Position numbers and translations under genes: made by a program | Assembly (NCBI RefSeq): GCF_000328705.1 | Contig: NC_019673.1 | Span: forward strand, 1,240,001 to 1,304,000 | Origin: Saccharothrix espanaensis DSM 44229 | GTDB taxonomy: Bacteria; Actinomycetota; Actinomycetes; Mycobacteriales; Pseudonocardiaceae | Length of the DNA: 64,000 bases | Reading direction: 5' to 3' | Part shown: positions 44,900-52,305 of the stretch, one piece after another | Layout: every line of letters begins with the position of its first letter | Numbering within the stretch: position 1 is the stretch's first letter | Notes under the pieces: generated by a model | What the model saw: only the letters and a program-made list of their open reading frames with translations | Told to the model about the DNA's origin: nothing | The model's database searches: none

Positions 44900-45319
44900 G
44901 TGACCGGACAGCGCCACGACCTCGGGGCGTCGTTCGCCCGACTGGCGCGGGCGATGATCGACGCCGAAACGCCGATCTTCGGCGCGCACGACGTGGAAAT
45001 GTGGGACTACGTAGTCCTGACCGCCCTGGAATCCGGAGCCGCACCCACCCAGGCCGAACTCGCGGCGGCAGTACGCCGGGACAAGACCCGCCTCATCCCG
45101 ATCCTGGACCGGCTGGAAGCACGGGGCCTGCTCAGCCGAACACCCGACCCGGCGGACCGACGCAACCGGGTAGTCGCGTTGACCGAGGCAGGGCGCGCGC
45201 TCTTGGTCGCTTGTCAGAGTGAGGTGCGCGCCATGGAGGCGGAGTTCCTGGCATCGGTGCCGGCGGCCAGACGGCGTGTGTTCGTCGAAGTTCTGGAAGA
45301 ACTCGCCGACGGCTTGTAG
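44900..45319 (+). CDS. MarR-family transcriptional regulator
   Basis: 139 residues. ALESGAAPTQAELAAAVRRDKTRLIPILDRLEARGLLSRTPDPADRRNRVVALTEAGRALL is the winged helix-turn-helix of MarR, with the wing in DRRNR. No sensing cysteine is conserved-looking apart from VACQSE. It probably autoregulates and controls the divergent DinB-fold gene through the palindrome at 44857. It is the last chromosomal gene before the left attachment site of the integrative element. Confidence 0.92.
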   Translation: MTGQRHDLGASFARLARAMIDAETPIFGAHDVEMWDYVVLTALESGAAPTQAELAAAVRRDKTRLIPILDRLEARGLLSRTPDPADRRNRVVALTEAGRALLVACQSEVRAMEAEFLASVPAARRRVFVEVLEELADGL

Positions 45320-45414
45320 CCCGGCCGACATCCCCCACGGAAGGTTCACGCACCGACATTCCGGGCGCTGATAGAGGGGGGTTAAGCGGGGGAGAAGTAT
45401 GGCGCCGCCAGGGT

Positions 45415-45488
45415 AAGCAAAAAGGCCCCGGTCAATGACCTGGGCCTTTGGTGCGCCGCCAGGGACTCGAACCCCGAACCCGCTGATT
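45415..45488 (+). repeat. Left attachment site (attL/attR) of the integrative element
   Basis: Perfect 74-base direct repeat of 57200-57273. It covers the 3' half of tRNA-Lys (from the anticodon loop to the discriminator) and the rho-independent terminator stem behind it. The copy at 57200 belongs to the intact tRNA gene, so this one is the displaced 3' end left by site-specific integration. The identity, the integrase at the far end and the tRNA target all agree. Confidence 0.93.
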
Positions 45489-45998
45489 CCGAGCCGAAGT
45501 GCGCCGTCTTTCGGCGTTGATCACGGATAGGGCTCACTAGCAGCGGTAACCGCTAGCAAAATTGGCCGCGATAGACGGATACCCCTGGTCGTTCGACGTT
45601 GTTTTCCAAGGGTAAGCCATGGTGTTGATCTTGGTCGTCTGGCCGTTGTGATCGCTCGATGGCAAGGGGGCGAAGCCGTCGCGGCAGCCGATCTCCGGGC
45701 CCAGGGCAGCCCAGCCGCGCGACACCGCGATCGATCCGACAGTAGGGCAACGTGAGCCGAGTGGTTGGCGCGAGCGGTGGGGAGGCGCCGCCGATCAGGC
45801 TACCTGCACTGCGCCCCACGCAGAGCTACTCAGTACGAGACCCGGCGTGCCACGACACGGAAGGGGTTGGTGCCACACCGGCGGGGCCGAGACTTGACCG
45901 TCTCAAGCTCAATTGGACGTAGGTTCCTCACGAGGATGTCCGACAGGAGCGTGGCGAGCCATCGCGACTTACCGAGGCGGAACCTCTAGGCTGCTGAC
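45489..45998. other. Left end of the integrative element, no supported gene
   Basis: 510 bases between attL and the DUF262 gene. Short frames on the minus strand (45537-45725, 62 codons, ending in a Gly-Tyr-Arg-Cys tail) could be the remnant of a gene, but no family or ribosome binding site supports it. AT content rises toward the right. Confidence 0.4.
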
Positions 45999-47054
45999 AT
46001 GACCGTGGACGACTTGCAGCTACTGGAAGAGCAGCTTGCGGTTGAACGCCGCAAGGTGGATGTGGCGATTCACAATTTCTCCACACGCGAGCTTGTTCGT
46101 ATGATGGCAGATGAAGAACTGAATACTGCTCCCGCCTATCAGAGGAAGTTTCGATGGACAAAGGAAGGGGAATCGCTCTTTATTGAATCAGTATTCTTGG
46201 GTCTGCCTATCCCGCCTCTTTTCGTTGCGACCAACATAGGTTTTCAATGGGAGGTTGTTGACGGTTTGCAGCGTCTGTCTACTCTGCATCACTTCATGTC
46301 AGACTCCGATAGCAGTTTGGATCTGGTTGGCCGTACTGAACCTCTGCGGCTAGCTGGACTTGAAAAGCTGAGTCAACTAAATGGGAGAGGCTACAAAGAT
46401 CTTCCGAAGAACATTCAGATCTACTTCGGTAGGCAGCCGCTCCAAGTTGTATCGCTGACAGATAAGAGTGATCTCCAGATCCGATTCGATCTGTTTGAGA
46501 GGTTGAATAAGGGCGGTATCGTGCTGACGCCGCAGGAGGTACGTGCCTGTGTCTATCGCGGTCAGTTCAACGACTTTATCGAGCCGCTTGCCCAATTTCC
46601 GGACTTTGCAAGTCTTTTGAAGTTGCAGCAGGCTCGACAAAGTGACGGTACTAGTGTCGAGCAAGTACTCAAGTTTTTCGCTTACAAGAATGATCGAGAT
46701 CGGTTCGATGGTCGTGTGGAAAAGTTCTTGAATCGGTATATGGGTGAAGCCGAGAAAGCTTTCAACTACGACAAAGAGCGGCGACTCTTTGAGTCGGCTG
46801 CTCATGAATTGGCGGCAATTTGTGGAGGACCGTTCCTTGCTGGCACGCATCCGCTTACTCCGCTCGTGCAATTCGAAGCCTGCATGGTGGCCTTGGGCGA
46901 GCTTATTGACGGTGGAGTGAAAGTTGTTGCGCCAGCGTCAGGCTGGGTGAATGATCCTCAGCTTCGTGAGGCTTCGGGTGCTGGCACCAATACAAAGTCC
47001 ATGCTGGGGCGTCGCATCGATCGCGCGAAGGCAATTTTCAGTGGCCAAGCATGA
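45999..47054 (+). CDS. DUF262 protein, GmrSD/ParB-nuclease-like
   Basis: 351 residues. The N-terminal DUF262 domain shows PAYQRKFRWTKEGESLFIESVFLGLPIPPLFVATN and WEVVDGLQRLSTLHHF, the DGQQR-like motif being DGLQR. RFDLFERLNKGGIVLTPQEVRACVYRGQF follows, as in GmrS and related restriction proteins. The C-terminal part is helical. DUF262 proteins are predicted nucleotide-dependent nucleases in defence systems. Codon use and base composition are more AT-rich than the backbone, pointing to separate acquisition. The last 14 bases overlap the HEPN gene. It starts about 510 bases from attL. Confidence 0.85.
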   Translation: MTVDDLQLLEEQLAVERRKVDVAIHNFSTRELVRMMADEELNTAPAYQRKFRWTKEGESLFIESVFLGLPIPPLFVATNIGFQWEVVDGLQRLSTLHHFMSDSDSSLDLVGRTEPLRLAGLEKLSQLNGRGYKDLPKNIQIYFGRQPLQVVSLTDKSDLQIRFDLFERLNKGGIVLTPQEVRACVYRGQFNDFIEPLAQFPDFASLLKLQQARQSDGTSVEQVLKFFAYKNDRDRFDGRVEKFLNRYMGEAEKAFNYDKERRLFESAAHELAAICGGPFLAGTHPLTPLVQFEACMVALGELIDGGVKVVAPASGWVNDPQLREASGAGTNTKSMLGRRIDRAKAIFSGQA

Positions 47055-47754
47055 AGACCTGGTAGCTGAGATAGCTGCGCAATGTGATCGACTCTTGACG
47101 CGTGCCGACCAGCTTAAGAGGTACATGGTAATCAGTGCTGCACTTGCGCAATCGGACCCAAAATCACTTTACTTTCTTACGGTTGAATCTCGTGGTGCCG
47201 CTATTGTGGGGATTTGCGCAGAATTGGAGGCTTTGACGCGGACAATACTGCAACGATCCCATGAGGAGATTAATGAAAGCAGCATCCCGTACAGTCAAAT
47301 GTCGGCATCACTTAGGCAGCTGGCGGCCCACGAGACATTTGAAAGCCTGCGATCACTTCGTGATCACTCGAGACTTTGGGATCGGAGGGCTCACGCCACC
47401 ACTCTAGAGTTCTGCAATGATTTCGTTAAGTTGCCGATAGAAAGGCGGCACGCTCAACCGCCTCTAGACGGCCGGACTTTGAAGCCGGAACATTTTTATC
47501 GAATATGGGCAATCTACAACCTGCCGGGAGAGGCTTTCCCTGTCGTGGGCTGGGCCGCTTCGCTTCAAAAAGTGGCGCTTCTTCGCAATGATATCGCGCA
47601 TGGCAATGTGGCATTTGCCGACGTTTTTAAGCAAGCTGGCACTTCGATGCGTGAAATCGAGGCGTATTTGGATGATCTTTCACACTTCTCGATACATGTG
47701 GCTATCCAATGGCAAGAATACCTGTCGGTTGGCGGTTATCTACTGAATTCCTAG
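47041..47754 (+). CDS. HEPN-like protein (MAE_28990/MAE_18760 type), DUF262 partner
   Basis: 237 residues from GTG 47041, inside the end of the DUF262 gene. The protein is mostly helical. The key string KVALLRNDIAHGNVAF is an RX4H motif (Arg-Asn-Asp-Ile-Ala-His), the catalytic signature of HEPN ribonucleases, near residue 185. The N-terminal AAIVGICAELEALTRTIL matches HEPN helices. HEPN families of this kind are encoded with DUF262 genes in defence islands. Role as an RNase effector is inference. AT-rich like its partner. Confidence 0.8.
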   Translation: MAKHEDLVAEIAAQCDRLLTRADQLKRYMVISAALAQSDPKSLYFLTVESRGAAIVGICAELEALTRTILQRSHEEINESSIPYSQMSASLRQLAAHETFESLRSLRDHSRLWDRRAHATTLEFCNDFVKLPIERRHAQPPLDGRTLKPEHFYRIWAIYNLPGEAFPVVGWAASLQKVALLRNDIAHGNVAFADVFKQAGTSMREIEAYLDDLSHFSIHVAIQWQEYLSVGGYLLNS

Positions 47755-48175
47755 TAGGTGTGCAGGGTTTGAATGATGGATCGTAGTCTTCGGTATCGAA
47801 ACCGACGTCGTGGTCCCCAGTTTCTGGCGGGGCTCGACGCGGCGGTCAATTCTGGGCATTCTTTGACCTGTGAGGCGATGGGCACTCGAATGCTCTTGCG
47901 GTTCCTCCGGGGGTCGGTGGCCGTTCCTTGCCGACGGCGGGACCGGTGCCCATGCCGTACGCGGCGCGCCCGGACGCCGCCAGGCGGCCTTGGGCGGGCC
48001 GCACTACACAGGGTGCCGGTCTCCGTCACCGGCCTGGCACCAACGGCCAGCGGCCCCCCGCAGGGGGCCGCCTTGACCAAGAAAAGAAACTCTGAACACC
48101 GTGGTCGCGGGCCTGAGCGCTGAGTGTTGGCGGGGCGTTGTCGCGCCTCGGGGCTGGGTGGCGTAGGACTAGGGC
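47755..48175. other. Non-coding region between cargo and HAD gene
   Basis: 421 bases. GC content jumps back up at about 47900. A perfect 9-bp hairpin GCGGCCCCC-CGCA-GGGGGCCGC lies at 48050-48071, followed by TTGACC with no T-tract. Open frames on both strands are basic and have no ribosome binding site. A transfer locus (clt) or a replication site would be expected somewhere in the element, but nothing here proves it. Confidence 0.4.
48050..48071 (+). terminator. GC-rich hairpin, terminator-like
   Basis: Perfect 9-bp stem with a 4-base loop (CGCA), between the HEPN gene and the HAD gene on the plus strand. It lacks a T-tract, so it might instead be part of a transfer or replication site. Confidence 0.35.
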
Positions 48176-48823
48176 ATGGTCGCTGCGGTGGTGTTTGACG
48201 TTGGGGAGACGTTGTTGGACGACTCCCGCGAGTGGGGTGCGTGGGCTGACTGGGTTGGGGTGTCTCGGCATACGTTCTCGACGGTGTTGGGGGCCGTGAC
48301 CTCTGCTGGGCGGGACAACGCTGAGACGTTCCAGTACTTCCGGCCTGGGTTTGACCTTGCTCGGGAGCGGGAGTTGCGGGAAGCCGCGGGGGTGGGGGAG
48401 CGGATCGAGGAGGTTGATCTGTACCCGGATGTGCGGGGTGGGTTGGCTCGGTTGCGGGAGTTGGGGTTGTGGGTTGGGGTTGCCGGTAACCAGACGGCTC
48501 GGGTGGGGGAGTTGTTGCGGGAACTGGAGTTGCCGGTGGATGCGGTCGCCACTTCTGGGGAGTGGGGTGTGGCTAAGCCGTCTGCGGGGTTCTTTGAGCG
48601 GGTGGTGGGGATGACGCCTGCGGGGGCCGCTGGGGACGTGTTGTACGTGGGGGATCACCGGGACAACGACGTGGTGGCGGCCAAGGCGGCTGGGTTGCGG
48701 ACGGCGTTGATCCGGCGTGGGCCTTGGGGGTACCTGTGGGCCGATGATCCGTTGGTGCGGCGGGATGCCGACTGGGTGATCGACTCGTTGCACGACTTGC
48801 CGGGGGTGTTGTTTCCGGCTTAG
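48176..48823 (+). CDS. HAD-superfamily hydrolase
   Basis: 215 residues. Motif I VVFDVGETLLDD has the nucleophile Asp at residue 8 (DxGxT, the second Asp replaced by Gly). Motif II is in VGVAGNQT, Lys in WGVAKPS and motif IV in YVGDHRDNDV. The missing second Asp (DVG) makes classical phosphatase chemistry uncertain. The stop overlaps by four bases the end of the XRE-TPR gene on the other strand; the pair occurs together in such elements. Codon usage is typical of the backbone. Confidence 0.88.
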   Translation: MVAAVVFDVGETLLDDSREWGAWADWVGVSRHTFSTVLGAVTSAGRDNAETFQYFRPGFDLARERELREAAGVGERIEEVDLYPDVRGGLARLRELGLWVGVAGNQTARVGELLRELELPVDAVATSGEWGVAKPSAGFFERVVGMTPAGAAGDVLYVGDHRDNDVVAAKAAGLRTALIRRGPWGYLWADDPLVRRDADWVIDSLHDLPGVLFPA

Positions 48824-50268
48824 CGGGCACCTGCCCAGGCTGCCAGGTCTAGGAGACCGGAGCTTAGGGACGGGTGCGTGCGTAGGAGGACGGAGAGGGC
48901 CTGGCGGACCTGTGGGTGGGAGCGAGTGTGTTCTGGGGCGGCCTGGCGGGCTGCTTGTAGGCAGATGTGGGCCTCTTCGTAGTGGCCCAGGTCTAGCTGG
49001 GCTCTGGCCAGGTCGATGAAGTAGTGCGAGCGGCGTTCGGCTGGGAGGTGGGACGGGGGTTCCCATGTTGCGGCTCGTTGGATGCCTGCTGGGTCGCGGA
49101 GTTCGGCGGCTACGGCTAGTTCGTGGATGCGGAGCGATGCCGGGCCGAACGCGGTGCCGTCATAGATGCCTTCGGGAGCGGTGTGGGCTGCGTGGCGGGC
49201 CGTTAGGAGGTGGTCGGCGGCTACGTCTGCCTTGCCTGCTCGGGCTGCGACCACTGCGGCTCGCATGTGTAGGGAGCCGAACGCTGCCGCTGTTGCTGCC
49301 TGCTTGAGGTTGCGGGTCGGGATCTGGTCCGCGGCTTGGTCTAGGGCGCGGGAAGCCGTGTGTAGGTCGCCGCTGGCGAAGAACGTTTCGGTGCGCACGT
49401 ACGAGACGGCGGCGGGTAGGAGGATGTTGTCTGACTCCTGGGCCGTGGTGCGCATCAGGTCGATCAGGCGGGCTGACAGGTCGAAGTAGCGGAACTTGTA
49501 GGCCACGCCGTCCGCTGCGCGTAGGGCCAGGGTGAGCAAGGACGCCACGTGGCGGCGGTCGGCTGTGGTGAAGAGCTGGCGAGCGCGGGAGAGTTCGCCG
49601 ATCAGGGCTGGGAGGTGGCGGACCAGCTCGCCGTAGCGGGCCTCCAGGCGGTGGGTGTTCATCGTGGTGACGTCTGCTTGGAGCTCGGCGAGCGTGCGGG
49701 TTGGGCCGTCGTCGGGGATGTCGAGGATGTCCAGAGCGCGCCGTAGGCGTGGGACGGCTACGTGGACGATGTTCTGATCTTGGGCGGTGGGGCTGTCGTT
49801 GGTCTGGTCGGTTGGTGCCCACGGTTGTGGTGTGTAGGGCGTAGGTGGTTCTACGGTGCGGGCCGCGTAGAGGGTGGCGGCGTCGGGGAGTCGGCGAGCG
49901 CCGCCGGTGAACCACCTCAGGTGGTGTGGGACGTGTAGGGCGTCGCACCAGCGTTCTAGGCGTTCTAGGTCGGTTACGGCGCGGCGGGTGCGTTCTAGTT
50001 CGCTAATCCGGCCTTGGGTGAGGTCCAGCCAGGCGGCGAGGGTGGTTTGCGGGACCTTGGGGCTCTGGGCCTGGCGGTAGGCGCGGAACAGAAGGCCGAT
50101 GTTGCGGGCTTCGAATGCCTCGCGGAGGGTGGGTCGGGTCCAGAACTCCGGCGGGAGGTTCGGCGGACTGAGCGTTGCGGCGGCGGCGCATCTGCTGCAC
50201 TGGGTGCCTTGGTTGTCGCTGGCCAGCAACGTGTTGCACGTGTGGCATCGGCGCTTCGGCACGCTCAC
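48820..50268 (-). CDS. XRE-family regulator with N-terminal zinc ribbon and TPR-like repeats
   Basis: 482 residues. CHTCNTLLASDNQGTQCSRC (residues 8-27) is a zinc-ribbon knuckle; LAAWLDLTQGRISELERTRRAVTDLERLERWCDAL is a Cro/CI-type helix-turn-helix. The rest (from about 180) is repeating helical pairs of TPR type. Such proteins are common in actinomycete mobile elements, where they may respond to a signalling ligand or peptide. Convergent with the HAD gene, and divergent from the operon starting near 50422, with an operator-like palindrome between. Confidence 0.88.
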   Translation of the reverse strand: MSVPKRRCHTCNTLLASDNQGTQCSRCAAAATLSPPNLPPEFWTRPTLREAFEARNIGLLFRAYRQAQSPKVPQTTLAAWLDLTQGRISELERTRRAVTDLERLERWCDALHVPHHLRWFTGGARRLPDAATLYAARTVEPPTPYTPQPWAPTDQTNDSPTAQDQNIVHVAVPRLRRALDILDIPDDGPTRTLAELQADVTTMNTHRLEARYGELVRHLPALIGELSRARQLFTTADRRHVASLLTLALRAADGVAYKFRYFDLSARLIDLMRTTAQESDNILLPAAVSYVRTETFFASGDLHTASRALDQAADQIPTRNLKQAATAAAFGSLHMRAAVVAARAGKADVAADHLLTARHAAHTAPEGIYDGTAFGPASLRIHELAVAAELRDPAGIQRAATWEPPSHLPAERRSHYFIDLARAQLDLGHYEEAHICLQAARQAAPEHTRSHPQVRQALSVLLRTHPSLSSGLLDLAAWAGAR

Positions 50269-50330
50269 CCCCTGCGCTAGCTGCGTCTACTTCGGAGTGT
50301 AGCGCGCCGGTTACGTGGCTGACCCGGTAC

Positions 50331-50347
50331 TAATAGGACGCCTATTA
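50331..50347. promoter_or_regulatory. Palindrome in the divergent region before the 50422 operon
   Basis: TAATAGG-ACG-CCTATTA is a perfect 7-base inverted repeat in an AT-rich patch between the XRE-TPR gene and the gene at 50437. It could be the binding site of that regulator. Confidence 0.6.
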
Positions 50348-50436
50348 TTCCGAGTAGCTGCTGGTATGGAATCGGCCTTCTGTACGCGTGAACCTGATCA
50401 AACAAGAACCAGGTTTGCTACATGGAGGTGGGGCCG

Positions 50437-50760
50437 ATGGCCTTTTACTTGCTTCTCCAGCCCGAGGAGGGCACGGAGTCGGCGCTGGTCGAGCGTGCCC
50501 AGGGGCATCCGTCTTTGGTGATCTCGTCCGGTGACGCTCGGCTCACGGTGCAGATCGCGGGGCAGGAGGACGGCGCGCAGCTCGCCATCAAGTTCGCGCG
50601 GGAGTTGGCCGGCTCGGCGGCGGCGTTCGCGGACCGGTGCGAGGCGTTGACGAAGCTCGCTCCGTTGGACTTCGAGCACTTGGCCGCGTTGGTCGGGACC
50701 ACGCCGGAGGAAGTGGACGCGTTGACGGCCGGCGGGCGCGATGAGGACGTCGAGCGGTGA
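50437..50760 (+). CDS. Small conserved AICE protein of unknown function
   Basis: 107 residues from ATG 50437 (GGAGGTGG upstream). MAFYLLLQPEEGTESALVERAQGHPSLVISSGDARLTVQIAGQEDGAQLAIKFARELAGSAAAFADRC is a beta-alpha unit; the rest is a short helix. No domain is recognised. First gene of a small plus-strand operon; the next gene overlaps the stop (GTGA). Confidence 0.6.
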   Translation: MAFYLLLQPEEGTESALVERAQGHPSLVISSGDARLTVQIAGQEDGAQLAIKFARELAGSAAAFADRCEALTKLAPLDFEHLAALVGTTPEEVDALTAGGRDEDVER

Positions 50761-51287
50761 GCGATGTTGACGGCCTGAAGCCGTTGTGCGGCAGGGAAGA
50801 GTTCGCTGTGATCGTTGACCAGTTGGTGGCGATCGAGCCGCCCCGGATCTTTGCTGTGGTGCAGGAGTACGGGGAGCGGCTGAACGCGTGGGTCATCGCG
50901 TGGGGCATGGCGTTTGAGGACCACGCGGAGGTCTACACGGTTGATCAGAGGACGCGGCTGAGCTTGAGCCGGCCGGACAGCGCGCCGGCGTTGTTCGCCA
51001 GTGAGCGGGAGTCGCTTTCGGCTCGTCGGAGGCTCGGGAGCGGCTGGGGCCGGAGAGGGCGGAAGTCTGCAACGTGTAGCGGGTCGGTGCGGCGGGGACT
51101 GGTCGAGGGGTGGAGCGTGATGGTTGGCGGGGCTGAGTGGACTGATGAGGAACGACGCGTGCTGGGGGCTGGGTTCGCCGAGCTGCTGGGGCGGGTGGAC
51201 GAACTCAGCGCGCGTCTGAGTCGGATTGAGGATCACTTGGCTTCCGACCGGAAAGCTCAGCCTCAACCGCCGAAACGCGCCTGCTGA
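50757..51287 (+). CDS. Conserved hypothetical protein, possibly frameshifted or two genes
   Basis: 176 residues from GTG 50757. Residues 1-80 (VDQLVAIEPPRIFAVVQEYGERLNAWVIAWGMAFEDHAEVYTVDQRTRLSLSRPD) look like one domain. After this the composition becomes Arg/Gly/Ser-rich, and a different frame gives a more protein-like reading before a stop near 51089. The last part, from the ATG at 51120, MVGGAEWTDEERRVLGAGFAELLGRVDELSARLSRIEDHL, is coiled-coil-like. The end overlaps the convergent GntR gene by 83 bases. Function unknown. Confidence 0.45.
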   Translation: MSDVDGLKPLCGREEFAVIVDQLVAIEPPRIFAVVQEYGERLNAWVIAWGMAFEDHAEVYTVDQRTRLSLSRPDSAPALFASERESLSARRRLGSGWGRRGRKSATCSGSVRRGLVEGWSVMVGGAEWTDEERRVLGAGFAELLGRVDELSARLSRIEDHLASDRKAQPQPPKRAC

Positions 51288-51603
51288 GGTCGTCCAAGAC
51301 GGTGTTGATCTGCTGGAACATCTCCCGAAGCTCATGCGGTGAGGGCGCGTCGTCCCCCGCATGGGCTTCGGGCTTCTTGACGACGATCGTGCCTTCGCCC
51401 TGGCGGGAGATCACCAGTCCCTCGTTGCGGAGCTGGTCCAGAGCCTTCTGCAGCGTCATGACGGCTCGGCCGTACTTCACCTGGAGTTCGGCCAGGGAAG
51501 GGAGCTTGTCTCCGACCTGGATGGCGTCGGACGCGATGAGGCGGCGTAGGTCTTCTGCGATCTGCTGGTACGCCGGGCGGGGGTCGGTTGCGTCTAGGCC
51601 CAT
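51205..51603 (-). CDS. GntR-family regulator, KorSA-like
   Basis: 132 residues. PAYQQIAEDLRRLIASDAIQVGDKLPSLAELQVKYGRAVMTLQKALDQLRNEGLVISRQGEGTIV is the GntR winged helix; the C-terminal tail is a coiled coil. AICE repressors such as KorSA have this form and hold the transfer genes silent. The divergent region to the gene at 51738 has an imperfect inverted repeat (51661-51680). Start ATG 51603. Confidence 0.88.
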   Translation of the reverse strand: MGLDATDPRPAYQQIAEDLRRLIASDAIQVGDKLPSLAELQVKYGRAVMTLQKALDQLRNEGLVISRQGEGTIVVKKPEAHAGDDAPSPHELREMFQQINTVLDDLSRRVSAVEAELSGRKPSDPQSDSDAR

Positions 51604-51660
51604 GGCGAGACTGTACCGACACAGCTAGCTCAGTTGAAAGTCACCTGATCGGCCTAGTGA

Positions 51661-51680
51661 AACTCCTAGCTCTACTAGTT
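51661..51680. promoter_or_regulatory. Imperfect inverted repeat, possible GntR operator
   Basis: AACTCCTAGCTCTACTAGTT: AACT and AGTT at the ends, with CTAG/TAG inside; about seven of nine bases of each half match. Further CTAG-containing strings lie nearby (GCTAGC near 51622, CCTAGTG near 51653). Located between the GntR gene and the transfer operon. Confidence 0.45.
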
Positions 51681-51737
51681 ATGTTGGTGGTGTAGTTGGT
51701 GGCGGTTCGGCCGCCCTGATCTGGTGGAGGTTCTTGG

Positions 51738-52130
51738 ATGGCGTTGCAGGACTTGCCGGTGATGTTGAGCGGCTATCGGCTGATGATCACGGAAGCGCCG
51801 GTGGCGAAGGTGCGGGAGGCCGATGACGGCACCGTGACGCCGGTCGTGGATCGGGTGTCGGGTGCGGTGCAGTACGTGGTGACGCTGTTCGCCAAGCCGG
51901 TCCCGGTGGAGGGGCGGAAGGTAGGCAAGGGGGAAGAGATCCGCGTCAACCTGCCTGGTGACCCTGGGAAGGGGTTCGAGGAGGGCACGTACGTGGAGTT
52001 GGTCAACGCGGTGGTCAACACGTACGAGATTCCGGATCGGATCGACCCGCGCAAGATCGCCTCGGCTGGGTTGTGGTTCAAGGCGGCGGGGTTGAAGTCG
52101 GTCACGCGGTCGGCGCGTAGCGCGGCCTGA
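51738..52130 (+). CDS. Conserved AICE protein preceding TraB
   Basis: 130 residues. LSGYRLMITEAPVAKVREADDGTVTPVVDRVSGAVQYVVTLFAKPVPVEGRKVGKGEEIRVNLPGDPGKGFEEGTYVELVNAVVNTYEI is a compact beta-rich protein. It lies in the position usually held by a small AICE protein upstream of the transfer ATPase. Single-strand DNA binding (OB-fold) is possible but not shown. GGAGG is upstream. Confidence 0.7.
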   Translation: MALQDLPVMLSGYRLMITEAPVAKVREADDGTVTPVVDRVSGAVQYVVTLFAKPVPVEGRKVGKGEEIRVNLPGDPGKGFEEGTYVELVNAVVNTYEIPDRIDPRKIASAGLWFKAAGLKSVTRSARSAA

Positions 52131-52305
52131 TCTGGTCGCGTCTGGAGAGTTCCGTCTAAGCCCTTTTGTTGGGCTGCTTGGTCTTTGTCAATTCCACAGT
52201 GGATAGACCCATGCCTGAAACCGGTGGGTGTGGGTGGTTGTTGAGTCGTGCGGAGGTCGGTCACTGGGTGGTGGTCGGCCGCCGCCATGAGCAAAGGAGG
52301 TGTTC

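Noticed and set aside
45415..45488. Counting the left repeat as a second tRNA gene
   Set aside because: Only the 3' half is present, with no acceptor 5' strand, D arm or anticodon; it is an attachment-site remnant.
45537..45725. 62-codon minus-strand frame ending GYRC
   Set aside because: It looks faintly protein-like, but no start signal or family; at best a remnant.
47751..48080. 109-codon minus-strand frame beside the HEPN gene
   Set aside because: Highly basic, no ribosome binding site and overlaps a GC hairpin; treated as non-coding.
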